Shown piece by piece: positions 18,056 to 27,855 of a DNA stretch of 64,000 nucleotides. Positions within the stretch are counted from its first letter, which is position 1. Every line of letters starts with the position of its first letter. Position numbers and translations under genes: made by a program. The stretch is from Rhodoferax sp. GW822-FHT02A01 (GTDB lineage Bacteria; Pseudomonadota; Gammaproteobacteria; Burkholderiales; Burkholderiaceae_C). The notes under the pieces are model-generated. The model did no database searches and was not told the origin of the DNA. It worked only from the letters and a program-made list of their open reading frames with translations. The stretch is from contig NZ_CP152376.1 of NCBI RefSeq assembly GCF_038784515.1, positions 1,178,001 to 1,242,000 of the forward strand. The letters are read 5' to 3'.

Positions 18056-18964
18056 ATGGACCATCTGCATGCCGTCAGACTTTTCATTCGGGTCGTGGAC
18101 CTGGGCTCCTTCAGCAAGGCTGCCGCAGACCTGGGCATAGGCCAACCCTCTGCGACGAAAGTGGTGGCTCAGCTGGAATCCCAACTCGGTTCCCGTTTGC
18201 TGCATCGATCAACCCATGGCGTCACGCCGACGGAAATCGGCCTGCTGTACTACGAGAAATGCAAACTCATCAGCCACCACTTCGAAGAAGCGCAGTCCGT
18301 TGCCGCACTGATGCAATCGCAAATACAAGGCGTTTTGCGTATCAGCACCTCGGTGGCCTTCGGCAGACGTGTCATGGTGCCACTGGTCATGCGCTTCATG
18401 AGGAGCAACCCCAAGGTCCAGATCGAGTTGACTTTTGATGATCGCTATGTCGACCTCGTAGCGCAGGGCATAGATGTCGCCGTACGGATGGGGCGCTTGT
18501 CCGACTCCACCTTGGGTGCGCGTTTTCTGGGCATCAATCCCTGGGTCGTGGTTGGTTCGCCCAAATATCTGGTGGAACGCGGCATACCCAAACGCCCCGC
18601 GGACCTCGCTCGACATGACGCCTTGGTATACAGCACGGTACAAGGCGACGCGCGTTGGCTATTCACGGGAGCAGATGGTCGCTTGCATCCGACTCCGGTA
18701 AGAGGCCTGCTTCGCTCCAACAATCTGTCCGCATTGCTTTCCGCTGCCAGCGCAGACATGGGTATTGCTGCCTTGCCGTGGTATGTGGCCTATGAGTCGG
18801 TCCAGTCCGGTGCTGTGGTGCCCATCCTGAGCGAGTGGTCGCTTCCTTCGCAAGAGATACACGCGGTGTATCCATCGCCTCGTCGGGTTCCCGTCAAAGT
18901 CAGCCATTTCATTGACTGGTTGCAAGGGCAGATTGGCGAGTCATGGTGGTCCGATTACAAATAA
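18056..18964 (+). CDS. LysR-type regulator, divergent from gcl
   Basis: This 302-aa regulator starts [20 protein letters not shown], the usual first residues of its subfamily, with HTH at about 3-62 ([16 protein letters not shown]) and an effector domain (about 90-295) of the DhcR/CrgA-like type (PRMDHLxxMxxFVxVVExGSF group). A longer frame begins at 17954, but it overlaps the operator region and has no homology there. Being divergent from gcl-hyi-glxR-ttuD, it is the most likely local regulator of the glycerate pathway. Effector unknown; glyoxylate, oxalate or tartronate semialdehyde are guesses. Confidence 0.88.
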   Translation: MDHLHAVRLFIRVVDLGSFSKAAADLGIGQPSATKVVAQLESQLGSRLLHRSTHGVTPTEIGLLYYEKCKLISHHFEEAQSVAALMQSQIQGVLRISTSVAFGRRVMVPLVMRFMRSNPKVQIELTFDDRYVDLVAQGIDVAVRMGRLSDSTLGARFLGINPWVVVGSPKYLVERGIPKRPADLARHDALVYSTVQGDARWLFTGADGRLHPTPVRGLLRSNNLSALLSAASADMGIAALPWYVAYESVQSGAVVPILSEWSLPSQEIHAVYPSPRRVPVKVSHFIDWLQGQIGESWWSDYK

Positions 18965-19074
18965 TCGAATGCTGATGGCCACCCCGAACCGCCCCCTATT
19001 TCCCCCCATTTTTCAAGCTACCTGAAGCCTTCCGCACAAAGGGCTACACACTGCGCCAATCATGTGCACACGGG

Positions 19075-19089
19075 CGCCCCAAAGGGGCG
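19075..19089. repeat. Small GC-rich inverted repeat in the lysR-oxlT gap
   Basis: CGCCCC (19075-19080) and GGGGCG (19084-19089) form a 6-bp stem with an AAA loop. No T-run follows, so it is at best a weak transcription end for the upstream LysR gene. Confidence 0.35.
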
Positions 19090-19117
19090 TATACAAGGCA
19101 TAGAGGTGCAGAAGATG

Positions 19118-19253
19118 CCTAGGGAAAATACTAGCCCGAATTTTCCGAAAGATGACGGTGGTCAAGCGCTCCAAGCGGGTCACGCTTCTACATTTCCTCA
19201 CCCGAGCATCGTTTCCCTATTGGAAATGAATCACTTCGTCTAGGGTTAACTTG
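19118..19253 (+). promoter_or_regulatory. Two operator-like motifs upstream of oxlT
   Basis: In the 342-bp gene-free gap before oxlT, CCTAGGGAAAATACTAG lies at 19118-19134 and CTAGGGTTAACTTG at 19240-19253. They match, in the same order and sense, the two dyads before the 46-aa gene (CCTAGGGTTAATACTAGG and TAGGGTTAACCCTA). The proximal copy is 54 bp before the ATG and keeps only one half plus the TTAAC centre. A shared regulator of the two promoters is inferred. I see no clear -35/-10 pair. The rest of the gap (18965-19117, 19135-19239) shows no gene. Confidence 0.6.
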
Positions 19254-19306
19254 CCACATCTTCGCCGATGTTTCGCCATGAGCAATGATAAGGAGACACA
19301 AATAAC

Positions 19307-20620
19307 ATGACACAACAACATACCGTGGCCGCTTCAGGAGTGGGCCATATGACCGACGCTGTACACCACCCCATGTTCCGATGGGGACAACTGATTCTGG
19401 GCATTCTCTGCATGGCCTTGATTGCCAATTTGCAGTATGGCTGGACTCTGTTCGTCAACCCCATTGACAGCAAATTCCATTGGGGGCGGACAGCCATTCA
19501 GCTGTCTTTCACGATTTTCGTCGTGGTGGAAACCTGGTTGGTCCCCATCGAGGGCTGGCTGGTTGATAAATTCGGTCCCCGCCCCGTTGTTGCCGGTGGC
19601 GCCATCCTCGCGGGCTTGGGCTGGACGATCAACTCCTATGCCAACTCTCTGACCATGCTGTATTTTGGTGCGGTGGTTTGCGGCATTGGCGCAGGCTGTG
19701 TCTACGGCACTTGCGTTGGCAATGCCTTGAAGTGGTTCCCGGATCGACGTGGCCTGGCTGCCGGACTGACGGCAGCTGGTTTCGGTGCCGGTGCTGCGGT
19801 AACCGTGATTCCAATTGCCAGCATGATCGAATCCGCTGGATACGAGCAGACCTTCCTCTCGTTCGGTATCGGGCAAGGCATCTGCATGTTCATCTTTGCG
19901 TTGATGATGGTAAAGCCGGTACCACCTAAAAATGTCGCGATCCGCTCACGACTGGTAATGACCAAGGTTGACTACACGGCAGCACAAATGGTGCGGACCC
20001 CGGTGTTCTGGCTGACGTATGTGATGTTTGTGGCTGTCGCAGCGGGCGGCTTGATGGCCACTGCCCAACTCGGCCCCATGGCCAAAGACTACGGACTGAA
20101 TGCAATACCGGTGAGTTTCTTCGGCATGGTGACCTTGCCGCTCTTGACCATGACATTGGCTGTTGACAATTTGGCCAACGGATTTACACGACCACTGTGC
20201 GGATTCATTTCCGACCGACTGGGTCGTGAGAACACCATGGCAATCGTGTTTGTCAGCGAAGGGTTTGCGCTTCTCGGACTCATGAAGTTTGGACACAGTC
20301 CCTACGCCTTCATGACCTTTGCGGCGCTGATATTCCTTTGCTGGGGTGAAATCTTTTCGATTTTCCCTGCGTTGGTGGCTGACACATTTGGTATCAAGAA
20401 CGCCGCTGCCAATGCGGGAACCATGTACACGGCCAAGGGCACCGCAGCGCTGCTGGTTCCATTGGCATCCCTGATGTCAACCAATGGCAACTGGGACAAC
20501 GTGCTCATCCTTGCAGCAAGCATTGCCATCGTCGCAGGTCTGTGTGCCAAGCTGGTTCTGGCACCCATGCGCAGCAACTGCATTGCGCAAGCCAATGCAC
20601 GCAATGCGCCATTCGCCTGA
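19307..20620 (+). CDS. oxlT: Oxalate/formate antiporter (OxlT family MFS)
   Basis: This 437-aa major facilitator protein has 12 predicted helices. It matches the OxlT group: helix 8 contains NGFTRPLCGFISDRLGRE with R295, and helix 11 contains TMYTAKGTAA with K377, the positions of the two charged residues (R272 and K355) that bind oxalate in Oxalobacter OxlT. Uptake of oxalate in exchange for formate would feed the Frc/Oxc cycle. AAGGAGA lies upstream of the ATG. The formate dehydrogenase genes begin 70 bp later on the same strand, so transporter and formate oxidation are probably co-expressed. Confidence 0.9.
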   Translation: MTQQHTVAASGVGHMTDAVHHPMFRWGQLILGILCMALIANLQYGWTLFVNPIDSKFHWGRTAIQLSFTIFVVVETWLVPIEGWLVDKFGPRPVVAGGAILAGLGWTINSYANSLTMLYFGAVVCGIGAGCVYGTCVGNALKWFPDRRGLAAGLTAAGFGAGAAVTVIPIASMIESAGYEQTFLSFGIGQGICMFIFALMMVKPVPPKNVAIRSRLVMTKVDYTAAQMVRTPVFWLTYVMFVAVAAGGLMATAQLGPMAKDYGLNAIPVSFFGMVTLPLLTMTLAVDNLANGFTRPLCGFISDRLGRENTMAIVFVSEGFALLGLMKFGHSPYAFMTFAALIFLCWGEIFSIFPALVADTFGIKNAAANAGTMYTAKGTAALLVPLASLMSTNGNWDNVLILAASIAIVAGLCAKLVLAPMRSNCIAQANARNAPFA

Positions 20621-20690
20621 TACACACAAAACACTGTAGGCCAGCGCCGAAATGGCGTGTATTTTTTAGCTGGATAAATCGCAAGTGAAC

Positions 20691-22592
20691 ATGCAATCTG
20701 TAGTTGCCCCGTCTTCTGAAGTGAAGCCCGTGTCCTTGGGCACGGTAGAGGACATGCGCGAGCGCATACGCCGCAAAGCCAAGCTCAAGGGTCGTCAGGC
20801 GGACGATGTGTCACTGGGTGAGGTGCGCGCACTGATCGGAGACGCGCCGCACCCGCGCGATCTGCTCATCGAGCACCTGCACAAGCTCAACGACGCCTAC
20901 CGCTGCCTGCATGACCGGCACCTGGTGGCATTGGCACGGGAGATGAACATCCCCATGGCCGAGGTGTTTGAAGTGGCCACCTTCTACCACCACTTCGAAG
21001 TGGTCAAGGGCGACGCGCAGGCACCGGGCCTGACGGTGCGCGTATGCGACGGCCTGAGCTGCGAGATGGCAGGTGCCCAGGATCTGCTGCAGCGCCTGCC
21101 TGCCTTGCTGGGCGGCGACGTGCGCGTGGTTGCCGCTCCCTGTGTGGGACGCTGCGAACAAGCCCCAGTGGCTGTGGTGCACCAGCACCCTGTGCCTGTG
21201 GCTACGGTGGAGGCAGTGGTGGATCTGGTGGACAAGGCACACGCCCACCACCCGGAGGCCCTGGCCGATGCCGTGTTCATGGCGTCCTCCAACGCGGAGT
21301 GCAGCATTTCCCCGCGCCCCCATGCCATTGAAGTGGCACCCGGCTACGCAGGCTATGCGGCATACCGCCACGCTGGCGGCTATGCCTTGGCAGCGGCCCT
21401 GGTCAACGGCGAACAGGATGCCGAGAGCGTCATCAAGGCCATGGAGGATTCGGGGCTGCGCGGCCTGGGTGGCGCCGGCTTCCCGGCTGGGCGCAAATGG
21501 CGCATCGTGCGCGACCAGCCCGCACCCAAGCTCATGGCGGTCAACATCGACGAGGGGGAGCCCGGCACCTTCAAGGACCGCACCTACTTGGAGCGTGACC
21601 CACACCGCTTTCTGGAAGGCCTGCTGATTGCCGCGCAAATCGTGGGCATAGAGCGCTGCTACATCTACCTGCGTGACGAATACCACGGCTGCCGCGCCAT
21701 CCTGGAAACCGAGCTGGCCAAGTTGCAGGCCAATCCGCCGTGTCTCTTGCCCCACATCGAGCTGCGCCGCGGTGCAGGTGCCTACATCTGTGGCGAAGAG
21801 TCGGCCATGATTGAGAGCATCGAAGGCAAACGCGGCGAGCCACGCATGCGCCCGCCCTATATCGCCCAGGTCGGCCTGTTTGGCCGCCCCACGCTGGAGC
21901 ACAATTTCGAGACCTTGTACTGGGTGCGCGACATCGTGGAGAAGGGCGCCTCCTGGTTCAGCAGCTATGGCCGCAATGGCCGCAAAGGCCTGCGCTCTTT
22001 CAGCGTCAGCGGTCGCGTGCGCCACCCCGGTGTCAAGCTGGCGCCGGCCGGCATCACCCTGCGTGAACTGATCGACGAATACTGCGACGGCATGCAGGAC
22101 GGTCACACGCTGTACGCCTACCTGCCCGGCGGCGCCTCAGGCGGCATCTTCCCGGCCAGTCTGGCCGATGTGCCGCTGGACTTTGACACCATCCAGCCGC
22201 ATGGCGGCTTCATCGGCTCCGCCGCCGTCATCGTGCTCAGCCAGCACGACAGGGCGCGCGATGCCGCACTTAACATGATGCGCTTCTTCTCCCACGAGAG
22301 CTGCGGCCAGTGCACGCCCTGCCGCGTAGGCACGTCCAAGGCGGCCAAGCTCCTGGAAGCGCCCGTGTGGGATGTGGACACGCTGGAAGACCTCAACATC
22401 GTGATGACCGACGCCTCCATCTGCGGGTTGGGCCAGGCCGCGCCCAACCCGGTGCGCTGCGTTATCAAATATTTCCCCCACGAGATCAATGGTGCGGGGG
22501 CGAGTGACGCCGGGCCGCCCCAAGGCACGAGGGCCCCCACGGGGGACAGCGCAGTACACAACGTGACAAGCGTGGGGGCCAATAAACCATGA
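20691..22592 (+). CDS. fdsB: NAD-dependent formate dehydrogenase, fused gamma-beta subunit (FdsG-FdsB)
   Basis: This 633-aa protein fuses a NuoE-like [2Fe-2S] domain (Cys in VCDGLSCEMAG and PCVGRCEQAP, residues about 120-170) to a NuoF-like domain with the FMN/NADH site (GLGGAGFPAGRKW, NIDEGEPGTFKDR, GAGAYICGEES) and the 4Fe-4S ligands ESCGQCTPCR plus a later Cys in ICGLG. It passes electrons from FdsA to NAD+. FdsG and FdsB are separate genes in Cupriavidus. The ATG at 20691 is used; a GTG two codons earlier is possible. The last roughly 28 residues are encoded by a dispersed repeat. The stop overlaps fdsA by 4 bp. Confidence 0.93.
   Translation: MQSVVAPSSEVKPVSLGTVEDMRERIRRKAKLKGRQADDVSLGEVRALIGDAPHPRDLLIEHLHKLNDAYRCLHDRHLVALAREMNIPMAEVFEVATFYHHFEVVKGDAQAPGLTVRVCDGLSCEMAGAQDLLQRLPALLGGDVRVVAAPCVGRCEQAPVAVVHQHPVPVATVEAVVDLVDKAHAHHPEALADAVFMASSNAECSISPRPHAIEVAPGYAGYAAYRHAGGYALAAALVNGEQDAESVIKAMEDSGLRGLGGAGFPAGRKWRIVRDQPAPKLMAVNIDEGEPGTFKDRTYLERDPHRFLEGLLIAAQIVGIERCYIYLRDEYHGCRAILETELAKLQANPPCLLPHIELRRGAGAYICGEESAMIESIEGKRGEPRMRPPYIAQVGLFGRPTLEHNFETLYWVRDIVEKGASWFSSYGRNGRKGLRSFSVSGRVRHPGVKLAPAGITLRELIDEYCDGMQDGHTLYAYLPGGASGGIFPASLADVPLDFDTIQPHGGFIGSAAVIVLSQHDRARDAALNMMRFFSHESCGQCTPCRVGTSKAAKLLEAPVWDVDTLEDLNIVMTDASICGLGQAAPNPVRCVIKYFPHEINGAGASDAGPPQGTRAPTGDSAVHNVTSVGANKP
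22508..22580 (+). repeat. Dispersed GC-rich repeat inside the 3' end of fdsGB
   Basis: The 39-base core at 22508-22546 (CGCCGGGCCGCCCCAAGGC, then one A, then CGAGGGCCCCCACGGGGGA) plus GCGTGGGGGCC at 22570-22580 matches the reverse complement of the repeat at 41809-41869 with two core differences. Here 23 extra bases separate core and end block. The repeat is read as part of the FdsGB C terminus. Confidence 0.7.
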
Positions 22593-25582
22593 ATGCCATC
22601 ACCAAGATGAACGAAGTGCTTCCCGCTACCGTGGAGTTCAAGCTCGACCAGCAGACCATCCACGCGTTTGAGGGCGAAAGCATCCTCAAGGCGGCCAAGC
22701 GCCACGGTGTGGACATCCCGCACCTTTGCTACAAGGACGGCCTGCGCGCAGACGGCAATTGCCGCGCCTGCGTGGTGGAGATCAAGGGCGAGCGCACCCT
22801 GGCGCCCAGTTGCTGCCGCAATGCCACAGCGGGCATGGAGGTGCTACTGAAGACCCCGCGGGTAGAGAAGAGCCAGAAGATGGTTCTGGAGATGCTGCTC
22901 TCCGATATGCCCGATACCGGGTACAAGTGGAATGACGCAGGTGCTACTTCTGCCTCTTCTGGCACGGCGGTGGCGGCCGGTAAGTCGGGAGCCGATTTTG
23001 CGCTCGCGCATGAGGCACCCGGCTTACCGGCCGACGCCGCTGTGCCAGAAGCGAGCGCCAATCACCCCGGCCAACACGGCGAACTCAGTTACTGGGTCGA
23101 CCGGCTGGATGTGACCGTGCGCCCGGCCTTGAAGTCTCTCCGAAGAGAACAACCCCAGGCCGACGTATCCCACCCCGCCATGGCCGTGAACCTGGACGCC
23201 TGCATCCAGTGCAACCGCTGCGTACGCGCCTGCCGCGAAGAACAGGTCAACGACGTCATCGGCTACGCGCTGCGCGGCTCGCACAGCGAGATCGTGTTCG
23301 ACCTGAACGACCCCATGGGCGAGAGCACCTGCGTGGCCTGCGGCGAATGCGTGCAGGCCTGCCCCACCGGCGCGCTCATGCCCAAGACCCAGATCGGCTC
23401 GCAACTGGTGGATAAAAAGGTGGACTCCGTCTGCCCGTTCTGCGGCGTGGGCTGTCTGCTCACCTACAACGTCAAGGACAACGTCATCGTCAGCGTCGAT
23501 GGCCGCGACGGCCCGGCCAACCACAACCGCCTGTGCGTCAAGGGCCGCTTCGGCTTTGACTATGCGGCCAACCCGCAGCGCCTGACCGTGCCACTCATCC
23601 GCAAGGAAGGCGTGCCCAAGGACCCGGCCCTGCTGGACAACCTCAACCGCGATTCAGCCGACTGGTCCGACGTGTTCCGTGAAGCCACCTGGGAAGAAGC
23701 GCTGGCCTGTTCCGCTGGCACGCTCAAGCGGCTGCGCGATGCCCATGGCAAGAAGGCGCTGGCGGGCTTTGGCTCGGCCAAGGGCAGCAATGAAGAGGCT
23801 TACCTGTTCCAGAAGCTGGTGCGCACCGGCTTTGGCAGCAACAATGTGGACCACTGCACCCGCCTGTGCCACGCCTCCAGCGTGGCCGCCTTGCTCGAAG
23901 GTGTGGGCTCCGGTGCGGTGAGCAACCAGGTCAACGACGTGCAGCATTCGGAGCTGATCTTCGTGATCGGCTCCAACCCCACGGCCAACCACCCGGTGGC
24001 TGCCACCTGGATGAAGAATGCATCCAAGCAGGGCGCCAAGATCGTGCTGGCCGACCCGCGCATTACCGACATCGGCAAGCACGCCTGGCGCACGCTGCAG
24101 TTCAAGCCCGACACCGATGTGGCCATGCTCAATGCACTGATCCACGTGGTGATCGAGGAAGGCCTGGCCGACCAGGACTTCATTGCCAAGCGTGCCAACA
24201 ACTTCGAAGCGCTGCGCGAGAACGTCAAAGGCTACAGCCCTGAGGCGATGGAGCCCATCTGCGGTATTCCGGCCCAGACGCTGCGTGAGGTGGCGCGGGC
24301 CTTTGCCAAGGCCAAGAGCGCCATGATTCTGTGGGGCATGGGCGTGAGCCAGCACGTACACGGCACCGACAACGCACGCTGCCTGATTGCCCTGGTCACA
24401 GTCACCGGCCAGATCGGCAAGCCCGGCTCCGGCCTGCACCCACTGCGCGGCCAGAACAATGTGCAGGGCGCATCCGACGCGGGTCTGATCCCCATGATGT
24501 TCCCCAACTACCAGCGCGTGGACAACAAGGCGGTGCACAGCTGGTTCGAGAAGTTCTGGGACACCAAGCTCGATGACCGACCCGGCTATACCGTGGTGGA
24601 GATCATGCACAAGGCCTTGGCCGATGACAGCGACCCGCACAAGGTGCGCGGCATGTACATCATGGGCGAGAACCCGGCCATGAGCGACCCCGACCTCAAC
24701 CATGCCCGCCATGCCCTGGCTTCACTTGAGCACATGGTGGTGCAGGACATCTTCATGACGGAGACCGCCTGGCTGGCCGATGTCGTGTTGCCCGCCACCG
24801 CCTGGCCAGAAAAGAACGGCACCGTCAGCAACACCGACCGCATGGTGCAGCTGGGCAAGAAGGCCATCGACCCACCGGGTCAGGCCATGCCCGACCTGTG
24901 GATCATCCAGCAGATCGCCAAGCGTATGGGCTTGAACTGGAATTACCAGGGGGATATGGACGGTGTGGCCGCTGTCTACGAAGAAATGCGCCAGGCCATG
25001 TCCACGGCCATCTCCGGCATCACCTGGGAGCGGCTGCAGCGCGAGTCCAGCGTCACCTATCCCTGCCTGAGTGCCGAAGACCCGGGCGCGCCCACGGTGT
25101 TCATCGACCGGTTCGCCACCACCGATGGCCGTGTGAACCTGGTGCCAGCCGACATCATTCCGGCCAATGAGCGGCCCGATGCGGAGTTTCCGTTTGTGCT
25201 GATCACCGGGCGCCAGCTGGAGCACTGGCACACCGGCAGCATGACCCGTCGCGCCGTGGTGCTCGATGCCATTGAACCCATGGCCACGGCCTCGATGTGC
25301 GGTGAAGACCTGAGTCTGCTCGGGCTGGAGGCCGGGGACGTGGTGACGGTGCAGTCGCGCCGTGGCGAGGTGGCCATCCATGTGCGCCGCGATGACGGCA
25401 CGCCGCGTGGTGCGGTCTTCATCCCGTTTGCCTACTACGAGGCAGCAGCCAACCTGATGACCAATGCAGCACTGGATCCGTTTGGCAAGATTCCGGAATT
25501 CAAGTACTGCGCAGTGGCCATTCGCCGCGGTGGAAAACCACAGGCAGTGCCGGGTTATGGCACGGCCAAGCTGGCTGCCTGA
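22589..25582 (+). CDS. fdsA: NAD-dependent formate dehydrogenase alpha subunit (Mo/W catalytic)
   Basis: This 997-aa cytoplasmic subunit oxidises formate to CO2 at a bis-MGD centre. Domains in order: [2Fe-2S] (C47, C58, C61, C75), a 4Fe-4S ferredoxin domain (C205/208/211/215 and C248/251/254/258), the FdhF-type N-terminal 4Fe-4S (C282, C285, C289 and a later LCVKG), and the molybdopterin oxidoreductase body. The metal-ligand Cys is C427 in DHCTRLCHASS, the place of selenocysteine in E. coli FdhF. The extra length lies in an Ala-rich linker (about 116-165) between the first two domains. It overlaps fdsGB by 4 bp and disposes of formate from oxalate. Confidence 0.96.
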   Translation: MNAITKMNEVLPATVEFKLDQQTIHAFEGESILKAAKRHGVDIPHLCYKDGLRADGNCRACVVEIKGERTLAPSCCRNATAGMEVLLKTPRVEKSQKMVLEMLLSDMPDTGYKWNDAGATSASSGTAVAAGKSGADFALAHEAPGLPADAAVPEASANHPGQHGELSYWVDRLDVTVRPALKSLRREQPQADVSHPAMAVNLDACIQCNRCVRACREEQVNDVIGYALRGSHSEIVFDLNDPMGESTCVACGECVQACPTGALMPKTQIGSQLVDKKVDSVCPFCGVGCLLTYNVKDNVIVSVDGRDGPANHNRLCVKGRFGFDYAANPQRLTVPLIRKEGVPKDPALLDNLNRDSADWSDVFREATWEEALACSAGTLKRLRDAHGKKALAGFGSAKGSNEEAYLFQKLVRTGFGSNNVDHCTRLCHASSVAALLEGVGSGAVSNQVNDVQHSELIFVIGSNPTANHPVAATWMKNASKQGAKIVLADPRITDIGKHAWRTLQFKPDTDVAMLNALIHVVIEEGLADQDFIAKRANNFEALRENVKGYSPEAMEPICGIPAQTLREVARAFAKAKSAMILWGMGVSQHVHGTDNARCLIALVTVTGQIGKPGSGLHPLRGQNNVQGASDAGLIPMMFPNYQRVDNKAVHSWFEKFWDTKLDDRPGYTVVEIMHKALADDSDPHKVRGMYIMGENPAMSDPDLNHARHALASLEHMVVQDIFMTETAWLADVVLPATAWPEKNGTVSNTDRMVQLGKKAIDPPGQAMPDLWIIQQIAKRMGLNWNYQGDMDGVAAVYEEMRQAMSTAISGITWERLQRESSVTYPCLSAEDPGAPTVFIDRFATTDGRVNLVPADIIPANERPDAEFPFVLITGRQLEHWHTGSMTRRAVVLDAIEPMATASMCGEDLSLLGLEAGDVVTVQSRRGEVAIHVRRDDGTPRGAVFIPFAYYEAAANLMTNAALDPFGKIPEFKYCAVAIRRGGKPQAVPGYGTAKLAA

Positions 25583-25608
25583 GCCGCCAGCGACTACAAC
25601 GGTTGGAT

Positions 25609-26454
25609 ATGCAGCACGCCAAGCCCACACTCACGCAGGTAAGCGCAGCCCTGACCCACGAAGTGGAAGTGGTCAATGAGCTGGGCGAGCGCTACCTGCT
25701 CTCCATACCCAGTGAGCGCGCGCTCACGGTGTATGTGGACAAGCGCGAGCTCATCACCCTCATGACCCTGGGTGCGCGGCCCGAGTGGCTGGTGACCGGC
25801 TATCTGCTCAACCAGCGTCTGGTGGCCGGCGTTGAAGACATCGCCTCGGTGACCGTCGATTGGGAAGTGGGTGCTGCAGCCGTCAAAACGCGCGGCGGCA
25901 TCGTGGACCTGGCGCAAAAGACCGCACGCCGCGTGGTCACCACGGGTTGCGGCCAAGGTAGTGTGTTCGGAGACATGATGGACGGCGTAGACCAGCTGGC
26001 GCTGCCCGACACCCGCATCACCCAGAGCGAGCTGTATTCCATCGTCAATGCGATTCGCCTGCAGCAAAGCGTGTACAAGAGCGCGGGTTCGGTGCATGGC
26101 TGTGCGCTGTTCCGTGGTGAAGAGATGCTGCTGTTTGTGGAAGACGTGGGGCGCCACAACGCCATCGACACCATTGCCGGCTGGATGGCACTCAACGACC
26201 AGCACAGCGCGGGCAAGGTGCTGTACACCACGGGGCGGCTGACCAGCGAGATGGTCATCAAGGCGGCGCAGATGGGCATTGCCATCGTGGTGTCGCGCAG
26301 CGGCATGACGCAAATGGGGCATGCCGTGGCGCAGAAGCTGGGCCTGTGCGCCATTGGTCGGGCCACCAACCGGCGCTTCCTGTGCTTTAGTGGCGCCGAG
26401 CGTCTGCAATTGCAACCCGAGCTGGCTGCCTCACCCGTACGCGTTGCGGCTTGA
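25609..26454 (+). CDS. fdhD: Formate dehydrogenase accessory sulfurtransferase FdhD (FdsC)
   Basis: This 281-aa chaperone transfers sulfur to the Mo cofactor and helps mature FdsA. Family blocks seen are TTGCGQGSVFG (about 110-120, a single Cys where E. coli FdhD has CxxC), HGCALF, VEDVGRHNAIDT, YTTGRLTSEMVIKAAQMG and a C-terminal RFLCFSGAERL. The ATG at 25609 is used; a TTG two codons earlier is possible. It follows fdsA by 26 bp, giving the order fdsGB-A-C. The small fdsD gene known from Cupriavidus was not found after it. Confidence 0.93.
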   Translation: MQHAKPTLTQVSAALTHEVEVVNELGERYLLSIPSERALTVYVDKRELITLMTLGARPEWLVTGYLLNQRLVAGVEDIASVTVDWEVGAAAVKTRGGIVDLAQKTARRVVTTGCGQGSVFGDMMDGVDQLALPDTRITQSELYSIVNAIRLQQSVYKSAGSVHGCALFRGEEMLLFVEDVGRHNAIDTIAGWMALNDQHSAGKVLYTTGRLTSEMVIKAAQMGIAIVVSRSGMTQMGHAVAQKLGLCAIGRATNRRFLCFSGAERLQLQPELAASPVRVAA

Positions 26455-26566
26455 GGCCGTCAAGCTGCGAGATTGTCGAGACAGCCATACCCATGCCTGA
26501 AGAGCCGTCCCCTCCCATCGTTTGGCTCTTTCGTTTCCCTTTATGCAAACCCTCTAGAGAGATGTT

Positions 26567-27727
<1,161 letters not shown>

Positions 27728-27810
27728 CACCCCCCCGAAGCGCCTGCGGCGCCTCCCCCTGCAGGGGGCGCCACCTACAGCCCGGCAAAGCCGGTTCTGT
27801 GGTGGCCACT
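27728..27810 (+). repeat. GC-rich palindromic element between sucC and sucD
   Basis: CCCCCTGCAGGGGG (27755-27768) is a perfect 14-bp palindrome, extended by GGCGCC and CGCC with one bulged T into a long stem. Such elements are frequent between genes in Comamonadaceae-like genomes. It may form an mRNA hairpin modulating the sucC:sucD ratio; there is no T-run. Confidence 0.6.
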
Positions 27811-27855
27811 GGGCTGGGCGTATGCACATCCATCGCGTTTTGACAAGGATTCATC

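Noticed and set aside
20621..20690. A terminator between oxlT and fdsGB
   Set aside because: CGCC/GGCG with a following T-run gives only a four-pair stem; read-through into fds seems more likely.
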